In this document: one piece after another, positions 27,548-35,618 of the stretch
Layout of the letters: every line of letters begins with the position of its first letter
Position numbering within the stretch: the stretch's first letter is position 1
DNA from: a virus
DNA: 64,000 bases
IMG/VR virus record: IMGVR_UViG_3300021957_000009
Span: 1-64,000 of that record
Reading direction: 5' to 3' (one strand)
Notes under the pieces: model-generated
What the model was told of the DNA's origin: nothing
Database searches by the model: none
What the model saw: the letters and a program-made list of their open reading frames with translations, nothing else
Made by a program: the position numbers and the translations under genes

Positions 27548-27853
27548 TTATTTTCCTATATGTTCCACGTCTTTTCGTGGAATAACTTGATATGCACCTT
27601 TATTATATGCTGGTGCGACTGTGAAATTCTTGGATTCTTCTGCTTTCCAAGAGGTGTCTTCAGGAGTCTCGTACCGAGAACTTCCTGTATAAGATGGATA
27701 TTTGTTGTTAAACTCTTCCATCCTTATTTCTGCAAAAGACTTTTCCGTCTTAAGCGGTTTGAATTCTTGTTTGACCTTACGCTTTGGCGCAAGTGCTTTT
27801 GTTTTTCTTTTACGACCGTGTTGATCGTACCTTATTGAGCCTATGTAGTTCAT
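27548..27853 (-). CDS. Small basic early protein, unknown
   Basis: This 101-residue protein is Lys/Arg-rich in its first half (DQHGRKRKTKALAPKRKVKQ) and polar in the second. It overlaps the upstream gene by four bases. The composition suggests nucleic-acid binding, but no motif is seen. Confidence 0.55.
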   Translation of the reverse strand: MNYIGSIRYDQHGRKRKTKALAPKRKVKQEFKPLKTEKSFAEIRMEEFNNKYPSYTGSSRYETPEDTSWKAEESKNFTVAPAYNKGAYQVIPRKDVEHIGK

Positions 27854-28068
27854 ATGGTATTAGGAGCCTCAAGTAATAACTGACTAAGTGTTTTTTCTTC
27901 TGATACAATCACAAATGTGCCATCACGAAATTCACGCGTAACTAATCCAGAGTTATATGCTTTTTCTATATATCCCTTTTGTCCTAGAATATACTCAATT
28001 TGACCTGCCCATGACTCTACAGCCATTTTCCGCCTTTGATATTCTACCGCATCAGTGTATTGTGTCAT
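27850..28068 (-). CDS. Small early protein, unknown
   Basis: This 72-residue protein probably has a helical start (YQRRKMAVESWAGQIEYILG) and a short beta part (EFRDGTFVIVSEEK). It overlaps the neighbours on both sides. No family recognised. Confidence 0.5.
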   Translation of the reverse strand: MTQYTDAVEYQRRKMAVESWAGQIEYILGQKGYIEKAYNSGLVTREFRDGTFVIVSEEKTLSQLLLEAPNTI

Positions 28069-28210
28069 ATGAACTCCTTCCTAATTCCGCTATTCTTATT
28101 AGCTCTCTTAACTTTTGATCCCATAGTTTCTTAAACTCAGGATTTTGCGCTCTATCACGAGCTTCTCTGAGAGCTATAACTCTTGCTATTGTTCTACTAG
28201 TCCCAGTCAT
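28052..28210 (-). CDS. Tiny early protein (52 residues)
   Basis: The open frame fills the space between two other small genes, starting at the ATG at 28210 inside the end of the upstream gene and ending 17 bases inside the next. The product is Arg/Glu-rich and helical (REARDRAQNPEFKKLWDQK). Tight overlaps and protein-like composition support it. Function unknown. Confidence 0.5.
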   Translation of the reverse strand: MTGTSRTIARVIALREARDRAQNPEFKKLWDQKLRELIRIAELGRSSYDTIH

Positions 28211-28466
28211 TCTTCATTTCATTGTATACATCCATATACGAAGATCCTGCAATATAGTCTTGGGTCTCCTTATCAGTGTAATACATGTTTTCTTCTTTAA
28301 AGCATTCCAGCGAACCTGGAGATTGACGTGCTGCTTTCTTCATTGAAGTAGTCAGCCTTGGAGCTTTATACTTTGGTTTAGAGTAAACTTTGTTTACTGC
28401 TGTTTTAAATTCTTTTGCTACGCGAGCCTTTTCTGCGGCCGCTTTAATCATTGCTAGTCTATCCAT
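28197..28466 (-). CDS. Small early protein, first gene of its transcript
   Basis: This 89-residue protein has a Lys/Ala-rich helical N-terminus (AAAEKARVAKEFKTAVNKVY) and an acidic C-terminus. It is the first gene behind the promoter at 28493-28521. Function unknown. Confidence 0.55.
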   Translation of the reverse strand: MDRLAMIKAAAEKARVAKEFKTAVNKVYSKPKYKAPRLTTSMKKAARQSPGSLECFKEENMYYTDKETQDYIAGSSYMDVYNEMKNDWD

Positions 28467-28492
28467 AATCTATTCCTTTTAAATATTAGTAT

Positions 28493-28521
28493 ATTATATC
28501 ACAGTGTACAGTGAATGTACA
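28493..28521 (-). promoter_or_regulatory. Early promoter, TGTACA-17-TATAAT
   Basis: On the minus strand TGTACA (28521-28516) and TATAAT (28498-28493) are separated by 17 bases, with an A/T-rich stretch upstream of the -35. The ATG at 28466 follows after about 20 bases of leader. Confidence 0.75.
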
Positions 28522-28529
28522 CAGTTATT

Positions 28530-28748
28530 TTAATTAATTTCTTCTACAGTAATCCTGTATTTTTTGCCATTGATGTCTGAACATTCAATAGTCTTTTTTG
28601 TTGTTTGCATCCAACCTTCTTTATGAAGGTCCATCTTGACTCGATCAACACTATCAATCAAACCATTAGAGTTATCAGAATCTACCTGAAGTCCAGGTTT
28701 AATAATAGTGTGTGCAATGTAGTCACAATATGCCATAGTAAAAGCCAT
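28530..28748 (-). CDS. Small early protein, unknown
   Basis: This is a 72-residue protein (TMAYCDYIAHTIIKPGLQVD, then a beta part KKYRITVEEIN). It overlaps the upstream stop by one base (TAATG), so it is coupled to the acidic 104-aa protein. No family recognised. Confidence 0.5.
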   Translation of the reverse strand: MAFTMAYCDYIAHTIIKPGLQVDSDNSNGLIDSVDRVKMDLHKEGWMQTTKKTIECSDINGKKYRITVEEIN

Positions 28749-29062
28749 TACGCCAAGTCCTCGTCTTCGTACTCGTTAGCATCAAAGTCCGCTGGATGGT
28801 CGAAACTTTCATCCATGACATAACCCATGGATTCCTCCATATCTGCCTGTTCGGCAGCATTTTGTGGTGGGAACAGACTAGCCCAATCTGCCGGCGTATA
28901 GCCGGAGATTAAGAACTCCCTCTGATCCACGGTCGCTTCAGGCATTGCATCCTGAATAAGAGCACCGCCTGCTTGCCACAGAGCAAATTGCTCTGGAGTA
29001 GCATTGACGCTCATGATGTTTTTTACACCAGTCATCGGACTTGTTTTTTCACATAAAATCAT
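28748..29062 (-). CDS. Acidic conserved T4-like small protein
   Basis: The 104-residue protein carries a block typical of a conserved marine T4-like family (MSVNATPEQFALWQ, then GGALIQDAMPEATVDQREFL, then SGYTPADW). The C-terminus is strongly acidic (DANEYEDEDLA). An alternative start at 29014 would begin at MSVNATPEQ, but GGGTGA before 29062 favours the longer form. Function unknown. Confidence 0.6.
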   Translation of the reverse strand: MILCEKTSPMTGVKNIMSVNATPEQFALWQAGGALIQDAMPEATVDQREFLISGYTPADWASLFPPQNAAEQADMEESMGYVMDESFDHPADFDANEYEDEDLA

Positions 29063-29063
29063 A

Positions 29064-29285
29064 TTATTTCACCCATACTTTGTTATACTTTGACGGAAGA
29101 TTCTCACATGAGAACTCGTCGTTCTTTGCGTAATTTACTACGCCAACACACTCATTGGTAGTGTTAGACCAATATACGTCTGGAAGATCCAGAGCGGTTT
29201 CTAAGGCGCTTACGCTAAACCCTAGTACCATACCAGCTGCTGAACCTAGTACAACAGCTTTAATTTTGTCTTTATTAGTCAACAT
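29064..29285 (-). CDS. Small exported or membrane-anchored protein
   Basis: This 73-residue protein has an N-terminal hydrophobic segment (AVVLGSAAGMVLGFSVSA) followed by a Cys-containing domain with VYWSNTTNECVGVVNY and FSCENLPSKYNKVWVK, a pattern I associate with conserved small proteins of marine T4-like phages. The two cysteines could form a periplasmic disulfide. Function unknown. Confidence 0.6.
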   Translation of the reverse strand: MLTNKDKIKAVVLGSAAGMVLGFSVSALETALDLPDVYWSNTTNECVGVVNYAKNDEFSCENLPSKYNKVWVK

Positions 29286-29286
29286 A

Positions 29287-29559
29287 TTACGCTACCTCCA
29301 ACATTCCAAGAGGACAGTTCCAAAGTTTACCGTCAATTCTCACAACAGCTTTTGTTCTGTTAATCTTAGTGACTTCACCAAATTCAACACCGTTTTTACT
29401 GTTGAGCTTTACTTGAACACCAACAAAAAGCGAAGACTTAACACCTTGAGCTTTAATCGCTCTTAGTTGTTTTTGCTTAATTTTAATCAGTTCGATAACC
29501 TCATTCATTTCATCAGTAGAGTTGATTGAGTTGATTGCGTTTAGTATAGATTTTTTCAT
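29287..29559 (-). CDS. Small early protein with KOW/SH3-like C-terminus
   Basis: This 90-residue protein has a helical N-terminal half (STDEMNEVIELIKIKQKQLR) and a C-terminal beta part (VQVKLNSKNGVEFGEVTKIN) that resembles a small SH3/KOW-like barrel. It is the first gene behind the promoter at 29595-29623. The fold is inferred from pattern only. Confidence 0.55.
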   Translation of the reverse strand: MKKSILNAINSINSTDEMNEVIELIKIKQKQLRAIKAQGVKSSLFVGVQVKLNSKNGVEFGEVTKINRTKAVVRIDGKLWNCPLGMLEVA

Positions 29560-29594
29560 AATTTAGATTCCTTATCAATTTTGTTTATGGGTAT

Positions 29595-29623
29595 ATTATA
29601 CCATGCTTTTTAGGGTTTGTACA
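29595..29623 (-). promoter_or_regulatory. Early promoter, TGTACA-17-TATAAT
   Basis: On the minus strand AAAAAAGTG precedes TGTACA (29623-29618), then 17 bases, then TATAAT (29600-29595). The A-tract is shared with other promoters of this family. Confidence 0.75.
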
Positions 29624-29664
29624 CACTTTTTTAATAAATAGTATATAGTTTCTATACGTATTTG

Positions 29665-30081
29665 TTATATAAAACACTTTTTATATAACTCTTCTTCACG
29701 TTTGTATGCCTCACGTTCCCATGGAGCATTTTCATATTTGTAGTTACGTGGCTTTTTACCCTTCCACGAATGGTTATATCCATTCAGTTCACCACGCAAA
29801 TATTGCTTGGCATGTACCATTTCATGAGCTAGTGTTTGCATCATAGATTCGTATGAAAGCTTTTCACCGTCGGATTTGCGTGCTATAGACATATCAACAT
29901 AACCCTCTTTTGGATCGCCCCAACATAACCCTTGGCTATCGTTATCGAGAGTAGTTTTAAAGTTAATGAAGATACACTTTGAATACATGCGGTTGATACC
30001 AAGCTCTTTGCAAAGAGCATGTGCGTATTCGTAGACTTTCTTTTTGTCTTTGATTTGACCTTTGATTCTAATCTGTGGCAT
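29665..30081 (-). CDS. SprT-like zinc metalloprotease
   Basis: This 138-residue protein carries the zincin motif LAHEMVHAKQYL (HExxH at about residues 92-96), then a downstream WEREAY segment that could give the third ligand. It resembles SprT-like domains, which in cells cut proteins crosslinked to DNA. It lies alone behind its own early promoter. Role in the phage unknown; action on host proteins or DNA-protein crosslinks is possible. Confidence 0.75.
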   Translation of the reverse strand: MPQIRIKGQIKDKKKVYEYAHALCKELGINRMYSKCIFINFKTTLDNDSQGLCWGDPKEGYVDMSIARKSDGEKLSYESMMQTLAHEMVHAKQYLRGELNGYNHSWKGKKPRNYKYENAPWEREAYKREEELYKKCFI

Positions 30082-30107
30082 GACTGACTCCGCGTTAATA
30101 TGTGTAT

Positions 30108-30136
30108 ATTATACCCCAGTTTCTAGTAGATGTACA
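30108..30136 (-). promoter_or_regulatory. Early promoter, TGTACA-17-TATAAT
   Basis: On the minus strand TGTACA (30136-30131), 17 bases, TATAAT (30113-30108), 27 bases before the ATG of the SprT-like gene. It lies just downstream of the cyclase gene, so it restarts transcription after the curli-like operon. Confidence 0.75.
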
Positions 30137-30176
30137 CAACTATTTTAGCTATTTTTAGATCATTTTGTTATATAGA

Positions 30177-32021
30177 CTATAACTTTGGTGAATAAATGGT
30201 TATAAGCTCTTCTTTGCCCTTTACCTTGATTTTACCTATTTCCTTGCACTTATACTCATTCGGAAGCTGTTCTTGAGTATATGATGATATGATTGTCTTA
30301 TAGTCTACATACTCATGTCGTGCGGCAGTTGCCTCGAGACGGGCTGCAAGATTGACTGCATCTCCAATGACTGAGTAATCGAATCTGGATTCAGAGCCCA
30401 TGTTACCAACAATGCAATCCCCGGTGTTAACGCCAGTACCGACATTAATATCAGGAAGGCCTCTTGATTTATATACCTCTTTAAGTTCATTGGTTTTAGC
30501 CTCTATTTCTATTGATGATTTGACTGCCATTTCAGCATGGTTATCACAAGGCAATGGTGCATTCCAGAATGCCATGATACAGTCGCCCATGTATTTGTCT
30601 ATGGTTCCACCGTTGTTTAATATGATTTTAGTCATAGCATCTAAGAATTCATTAACCAATTCTACTAATCCTTCTGGATCGTCATTGTTTTTATAGTGCT
30701 CTGATATTGGAGTAAACCCACATATATCCATAAACAAGAAAGACATCTCTTTACGATCTCCTCCTAACCTTAACAACTCAGGATTCTTTTGTAGTAGATA
30801 CACCTGCTTCGGATCTAAGTAAGTTTCAAATTGCTTTTTGATCTGCTGTCTTAACATGAATTGCTTATAGAAATTACTGAAGCTTGATGAAGCAAATGTC
30901 ATTATATATAATATCATTGAGTAAGTCATATCAAGGAGAATCTGAGATTCGTACCAGAAGTAGAAAGAAGCGCCAACTGAAGATGCAACAGTCGCAAAGA
31001 AGATTATCATCGACCAAACAATTGGAAGGTGGTATACAGCTAAGACGATTACCAGAGCACCAATTGACATTACCAGGATTTCAAGAAGGTCTGTCCACAC
31101 AGGACGAGAGATGGAAACTTCATCCATTATTGACTGAATGGCAGCAGCCTGAATCTGATGAGCAGGCATTAATCCAGCTGGAGTTGGAATTTGTGAAGCC
31201 AGACCCTTTGCAGTCAGACCAATAAAGACAGCTTGACCACCAAGATTTGGTAACTCACTGCCGTATTCTATCTCTGTAAATTTATAGTTAGGATTAATCC
31301 AAAAAGAACCATTCGCATCTGAAGGTATTCTAAAAGGTCGTATTATAACTTCTTCCACACCTACTTCATTTACTTTTATTGTATAAGATAATCTATCCTG
31401 CATAACTCTTATTGTTTCTAATGCGAACGAAGGATATAATTCATCATTGATTTGTGACACAAGAGGAATTCTTCTTACTAATCCATCAACCTCTGGCATA
31501 GCATTAATTAAACCATGACCCCATGCTTCTTTTTCTAACTGAGGTATATTGGTAACAAGGCCATCATATTTGATTAACCAGTCTAATGGATCTCCGGAAC
31601 CAAATGTGACAGTACCAACATAAGGTGCAGTTTTACTTCTACCATCTGGATCTGCATCTTGAGCAAGTATAACACCATTAGAGTTTATCCACGAAGCAAA
31701 TACTTCATCACCAGCAAACCTATCAGCTTCCGGAAACATAATAGTAAATCCTATCATTCCGGCATTTGCTTCTCGTAAGTCTGATAACATTTGAGCATAT
31801 TGATGCCTTGGAAACGGGTATTGCCCATACTTGGCTAATGCTTCTTCACCGATATTTAATAGTACTACTCCGTTACCAAAATCAGTCTCTGGAATAGTTC
31901 TTATATAACTGTCAAAAGTGTTAAGTCTTAATTGTTCTACTGGAGTTGGATCTGACACTCTTATACCGATAAGCAAAGAGGCTAATATGATTGTGGTCCA
32001 TATTGATGTTAAGTATTTCAT
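30177..32021 (-). CDS. Membrane CHASE2-class III adenylate/guanylate cyclase
   Basis: This 614-residue protein is a full sensor cyclase. An N-terminal span (about 5-23) leads to an extracytoplasmic CHASE2 domain (about 25-305; FDSYIRTIPE, GNGVVLLNIGEEAL, PFPRHQYAQMLSDLREANAG). Three spans follow (about 308-395), then a class III cyclase domain (426-614). The metal-binding Asp432 (FMDICGFT) and Asp480 (DKYMGD), base-selecting Lys476, and transition-state Asn557/Arg561 (GDAVNLAARLE) are all present, so it should be active, probably on ATP. It is the last gene of the curli-like operon. CHASE2 cyclases commonly neighbour FecR proteins in bacteria, so joint transfer from a host is likely. A phage-encoded one is unusual. 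Confidence 0.9.
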   Translation of the reverse strand: MKYLTSIWTTIILASLLIGIRVSDPTPVEQLRLNTFDSYIRTIPETDFGNGVVLLNIGEEALAKYGQYPFPRHQYAQMLSDLREANAGMIGFTIMFPEADRFAGDEVFASWINSNGVILAQDADPDGRSKTAPYVGTVTFGSGDPLDWLIKYDGLVTNIPQLEKEAWGHGLINAMPEVDGLVRRIPLVSQINDELYPSFALETIRVMQDRLSYTIKVNEVGVEEVIIRPFRIPSDANGSFWINPNYKFTEIEYGSELPNLGGQAVFIGLTAKGLASQIPTPAGLMPAHQIQAAAIQSIMDEVSISRPVWTDLLEILVMSIGALVIVLAVYHLPIVWSMIIFFATVASSVGASFYFWYESQILLDMTYSMILYIMTFASSSFSNFYKQFMLRQQIKKQFETYLDPKQVYLLQKNPELLRLGGDRKEMSFLFMDICGFTPISEHYKNNDDPEGLVELVNEFLDAMTKIILNNGGTIDKYMGDCIMAFWNAPLPCDNHAEMAVKSSIEIEAKTNELKEVYKSRGLPDINVGTGVNTGDCIVGNMGSESRFDYSVIGDAVNLAARLEATAARHEYVDYKTIISSYTQEQLPNEYKCKEIGKIKVKGKEELITIYSPKL

Positions 32022-32093
32022 ACGTATATATCTATATATATTCCTCGACCACCATTAGGAGATCCGTACTTATAAAGAATATACCGAGCTCGG

Positions 32094-32864
32094 TTATTCT
32101 TGCAGTACTGATACATTACATCCACCAAAAGTCATACAATCAATGCTTAGATTATATGTTTGGTTCATAGTACTCATTTGTTTTAAAATTAAATCTGTTC
32201 CGTATAAACCATCAAGTGTTACGTTTGCGTTGTGTGTTGCACCGTTACCTTTTTGACGAATAAACACATCGTTCTCGTCATTATATATTGCTAAATCTGT
32301 GTTCTTACTACCGTTGCTTTGTTGCTTTATTTGAACTTTATTATTATCGCCTGCTAAGTGCAAATCAAAGTCATGGCCATCCGATGCACCAGTTTGGTTT
32401 GTTTGTTGAACTGCTAATTGATTGTAGTCACCGTACATAGTAATATCTATTTCGTGGCCACCACTCTCATAGTCATCCACCCACCAAGTTAAATCAGTAT
32501 CAGAATCAAGTGTAGTCCATGCAGCACCTTGAGCAAGTTTCATCTGATTACCTGTACCACTCAATTCATCAAAGGTGATTTCATTGGGAAGTCCACCTGT
32601 TGTTGTATTAATCTGCACTAAATACATATCTAGGCTTGATACTGTAATATATGAATTAGCGTCTAACATCTTAATATTATTATTAAAACCATATTGGTCA
32701 ACACCTAATTGAAGGTTATCGCCAGATTGTTCTAATGATATTACGTTATCATCAGCATTTGCAAATAGTGGTGCTATAAGTAGCGACAATACAATAATAG
32801 GCCAAAATAAAACACTTACCCATATTAAAGCTTTCATTGAATATTCTTCTAATTTATCTAACAT
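32094..32864 (-). CDS. Secreted curlin-repeat protein B
   Basis: The 256-residue protein has a long signal segment (MKALIWVSVLFWPIIVLSLL, cut near LFANA) preceded by nine residues. The mature part opens with two curlin-type repeats (ISLEQSGDNLQLGVDQYG), matching the start of the other curlin protein here, and later has GDYNQLAVQQTNQ, GDNNKVQIKQQSNG and NDVFIRQKGNGATHN, all of the N-x-V-x-I-x-Q-x-G-x-x-N type. Two Cys lie near the C-terminus (CMTFGGC). It may act as major subunit or as CsgB-like nucleator; which one cannot be told. AGGTGA precedes the ATG at 32864, two bases after the FecR stop. Confidence 0.75.
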   Translation of the reverse strand: MLDKLEEYSMKALIWVSVLFWPIIVLSLLIAPLFANADDNVISLEQSGDNLQLGVDQYGFNNNIKMLDANSYITVSSLDMYLVQINTTTGGLPNEITFDELSGTGNQMKLAQGAAWTTLDSDTDLTWWVDDYESGGHEIDITMYGDYNQLAVQQTNQTGASDGHDFDLHLAGDNNKVQIKQQSNGSKNTDLAIYNDENDVFIRQKGNGATHNANVTLDGLYGTDLILKQMSTMNQTYNLSIDCMTFGGCNVSVLQE

Positions 32865-32865
32865 A

Positions 32866-33975
32866 TTAATTCACCTGATTTATATAGATGAGGATATCTT
32901 CACCCTCATTTCCTGTAATTATTCCATCCCATGTCGGTGTAATTGTATCTACTGTAAAGTTGCCGCCTGCTCCAAATTTAAGTCTAATTACGCCATTAAT
33001 GTTTCTATATAGTACTAAAGATCCGTCTTGTAAAAACACATTAAACTGTGATTCGTCGTTAAACCCTCTTGTCGCACCTTTGATATCAAATTCACCTAAT
33101 GTATCAAATAGATCTGAACTATCTATAATGTCTAATACATCAACTAAAAATTCTACATCTAATTCATCAATATCTAATTCATTGAATTCGTCAAGAGTAT
33201 CTTCTTCTAATTCGTCTTCTTCTAACTCAGTAAACTCTAAAAAATCTACATCTAATAGGCCTTGATCTTCATTCGTGTCGTCAGCCATTTCTTCTTTTAT
33301 CCTCTCCTTTACTTCTTCAGGAGGTGATACAATAAACATGTTGTCAATTAATGATGGTGTAATACCGTTAACTTTAATTGATTGTGTTGGTGATGAATCT
33401 AATGAAGATACCATTGTTGCGGCATAGGCTTCGTTTAATGTAACTACTCCACCTTCATTAGAAACTACTATCTCACCAGATGGATCACCATTCTCATCTG
33501 GTAGTAATATGATTAGGCTTCTACCTAATTCATCTACTGTTGTTGTAAAATCAGTTCCCCGTACGGCAATTGAGGCCGTAGGAGTCTTGATATCAATATT
33601 GGCTTTATTTACTAATCCTAATCTTCCGGATGCAAATCTAGCTGTACCCATTGTAAACTTCATACTCATCTTCGAGAGTGAAGGATCAGGGTCATAATAT
33701 ATTTCGTCTATTAGTACTTCAGAATGTTCTTTTAAAGATAGTTGAGCTTTATCTAAAAACTCAATAAGCATTCTTCCGTTACCAGTTTTTGCTTCATCGT
33801 TTAGTTCTATAGGTATCTGCTTAGATACTTTTATCTCTTCATTGTTACGCACAATCTGGCTTACGCCAGTCGACTCTACTATGTCACCAATGGAATCAGC
33901 ATAGGCGATTCCAGTGATGAATAGTAAGCTAAGAATCCCCAGCTGCGTCTTTTTGATTAATTTGTACAGTAGCAT
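32866..33975 (-). CDS. Exported FecR-domain protein
   Basis: The 369-residue protein has a signal peptide (KKTQLGILSLLFITGIAYAD), then a FecR domain (about 30-190) with the family motif IDIKTPTASIAVRGTDFTTT, then a very acidic linker (about 245-285, ELEEDELEEDTLDEFNELD) and a C-terminal domain with FQDG-like strands. Classical FecR relays signals to an ECF sigma factor; no sigma factor or TonB receptor gene is near. This stand-alone secreted type is often beside CHASE2 cyclases, as here, and may be the periplasmic partner sensed by that cyclase. The gene starts inside the curlin A gene (47-base overlap). Confidence 0.85.
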   Translation of the reverse strand: MLLYKLIKKTQLGILSLLFITGIAYADSIGDIVESTGVSQIVRNNEEIKVSKQIPIELNDEAKTGNGRMLIEFLDKAQLSLKEHSEVLIDEIYYDPDPSLSKMSMKFTMGTARFASGRLGLVNKANIDIKTPTASIAVRGTDFTTTVDELGRSLIILLPDENGDPSGEIVVSNEGGVVTLNEAYAATMVSSLDSSPTQSIKVNGITPSLIDNMFIVSPPEEVKERIKEEMADDTNEDQGLLDVDFLEFTELEEDELEEDTLDEFNELDIDELDVEFLVDVLDIIDSSDLFDTLGEFDIKGATRGFNDESQFNVFLQDGSLVLYRNINGVIRLKFGAGGNFTVDTITPTWDGIITGNEGEDILIYINQVN

Positions 33976-34669
33976 TGTCTGATGTAATATCTAAATTGAT
34001 GATAGCATTAGGAGTTGCACAAGGTGAACCTCCTACACAAGTACCTGAAATCTGATTAATATCAATGTCACCACTATCTCCATTCCACTCTACAGTCAAT
34101 GATTGAGAACCATCGTTTTGTAATGTGTTGAAGTTATTGCTGTCACCAGTAATATCAAAGTTCCAAGTTACATCATCAGATTCAAAATCTAAATCAAATA
34201 TATTTGAACCACCTAACAGAATTAAATCTGCATCTAATCTTTCTGCACTTGCACCAACTTTACCTTGATCTATATCAAATGTATTACTGTCTCCAGTAAT
34301 AGCGAAATCGTAGTTAGAATCGTCTGAACTTCCAGTGTATCCAATGTTCCAATCAACTTCGTTTGAATCACCTGTTAACGTAAAAGTTAAATCAGAGTTA
34401 TTCATGTCAATTGGTCCATATATCAAGTTTTGATTTCCTATCATATCGATATCGAATGTTAAACCTGAACCTACAATAGTCATATCAGAACCGGAACTAG
34501 TAAAATCTTCTAAACCGATTTTGTTACCATATCCAACCTGATCAATATACAACGTTAATGTATCACCGCTTTGTTCTATCATAATTTCGTTATCGTCAGT
34601 TGCTTGCGCGAAAATAGAATTTGCTGTAAATAGAAATAGCACTGCTGCTATACTAGTTAATTTCTTCAT
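33929..34669 (-). CDS. Secreted curlin-repeat protein A
   Basis: Starting at the ATG at 34669 (preceded by AGAGGA), the product has 246 residues: a signal peptide (MKKLTSIAAVLFLFTANSIF, cut near AQA) and an Asp/Asn/Gly/Ser-rich body with repeats of curlin type. The first pair (IMIEQSGDTLTLYIDQVG) closely matches the first pair in protein B; later copies include GDSNTFDIDQG, GDSNNFNTLQND and DNATVQINQKD, mostly at about 20-25 residue spacing. This fits a beta-solenoid amyloid subunit exported through CsgG. An in-frame TTG at 34714 would add 15 residues and spoil the signal. One Cys pair lies near residue 210 (CVGGSPC). Confidence 0.75.
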   Translation of the reverse strand: MKKLTSIAAVLFLFTANSIFAQATDDNEIMIEQSGDTLTLYIDQVGYGNKIGLEDFTSSGSDMTIVGSGLTFDIDMIGNQNLIYGPIDMNNSDLTFTLTGDSNEVDWNIGYTGSSDDSNYDFAITGDSNTFDIDQGKVGASAERLDADLILLGGSNIFDLDFESDDVTWNFDITGDSNNFNTLQNDGSQSLTVEWNGDSGDIDINQISGTCVGGSPCATPNAIINLDITSDNATVQINQKDAAGDS

Positions 34670-35618
34670 TTTTCGTTTCCTCTTTGTTTGCATGCCTTTC
34701 GTTTTTCCCATCAACTTGATGAGGATGCCTATGGCCTGCGGTTAAATCCCAGAACTTACGGTCGTGGCCCTGGTAGATTAATTCCAGTACAGCAGCTTCA
34801 ATAGCTGACCGTACTGCATACGTCACTGACTCATTATTTCCCACTCCGTCCTCATACTCGATAAGTTGCGTGCCTTGTTCATAGAACCTAAACACATCAC
34901 CCGACGAGCCGTAAGAAAGTACCGATTTCTTAGCTTGGACGTTTAACAAAACTTCACCTGTCAATACAGACACTGCTCTCACAGATACTGTAACAACATC
35001 TTTACGATACATCCTACTAAAACCTATGCCAAGAGTTCTTGCGCCTCGGCCTCCAGTTTCCATATTCGTATCATAACCTATAATACCACCCTCAATAATC
35101 ATTCCTGCAAATAAGAGTGGGCCAACACCATTTGGTTCTACACCATTAGCTTTAGCGACATCTTGACGAGTAGATCTTACTATTTGTCTTTCTCGTACAA
35201 GATTGTCTATTCCTTGCCTTTCTACTACTCTAAACCAGGTTCCTCCACCTGCTGTTTTGAGAGCATCTATTAACATTTCAGTACCGCCTTGGGTAACTGC
35301 AGTAGAAAACGATGCTATATTATCTACTGATTTTCTTTGACCTGTTAAATCTTTAAATCCATACACTGCAACTACTGGTTGAACCTTTGCTGCCGGCAAA
35401 TTGAGAAGATCCACAAACGCTGGAAGCTTTACAGCTTCTGGGGCATCAACACATATATACTTTCTGGCCATTGCCTTTTGTATACCCATTTGCGCATGCC
35501 TATTAAAACCTTCATCATATTTGCCATCAAGATCATTGCAATCCTGAGGGTTATTACTCCACTGTGGAACAGATGCGCATCCACTAAGTAGTAGTAATAC
35601 TAATATGTACTTACCCAC
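34653..35618 (-). CDS. csgG: CsgG-like curli secretion pore lipoprotein
   Basis: The protein (321 residues from GTG 35618, with AGGA eight bases upstream) has a lipobox LLLLSGC (Cys14) and matches E. coli CsgG through the whole core: VVAVYGFKDLTGQRK, ASFSTAVTQGGTEMLIDALK, WFRVVERQGIDNLVRERQI, IIEGGIIGYDTNMETGGRGA, VRAVSVLTGEVLLNVQAKK and SAIEAAVLELIYQGHDRKFW. CsgG forms a nonameric outer-membrane channel. In the constriction loop the Phe56 equivalent is kept, but Tyr51 and Asn55 are not and the loop is one residue longer, so the pore may differ. A 45-residue insertion lies after the lipobox. It overlaps csgF by 8 bases and curlin A by 17. Confidence 0.92.
   Translation of the reverse strand: MGKYILVLLLLSGCASVPQWSNNPQDCNDLDGKYDEGFNRHAQMGIQKAMARKYICVDAPEAVKLPAFVDLLNLPAAKVQPVVAVYGFKDLTGQRKSVDNIASFSTAVTQGGTEMLIDALKTAGGGTWFRVVERQGIDNLVRERQIVRSTRQDVAKANGVEPNGVGPLLFAGMIIEGGIIGYDTNMETGGRGARTLGIGFSRMYRKDVVTVSVRAVSVLTGEVLLNVQAKKSVLSYGSSGDVFRFYEQGTQLIEYEDGVGNNESVTYAVRSAIEAAVLELIYQGHDRKFWDLTAGHRHPHQVDGKNERHANKEETKNEEIN

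Noticed and set aside
30884-31225. Plus-strand 113-residue frame
   Set aside because: Antisense to the CHASE2 cyclase, which has clear domain evidence.
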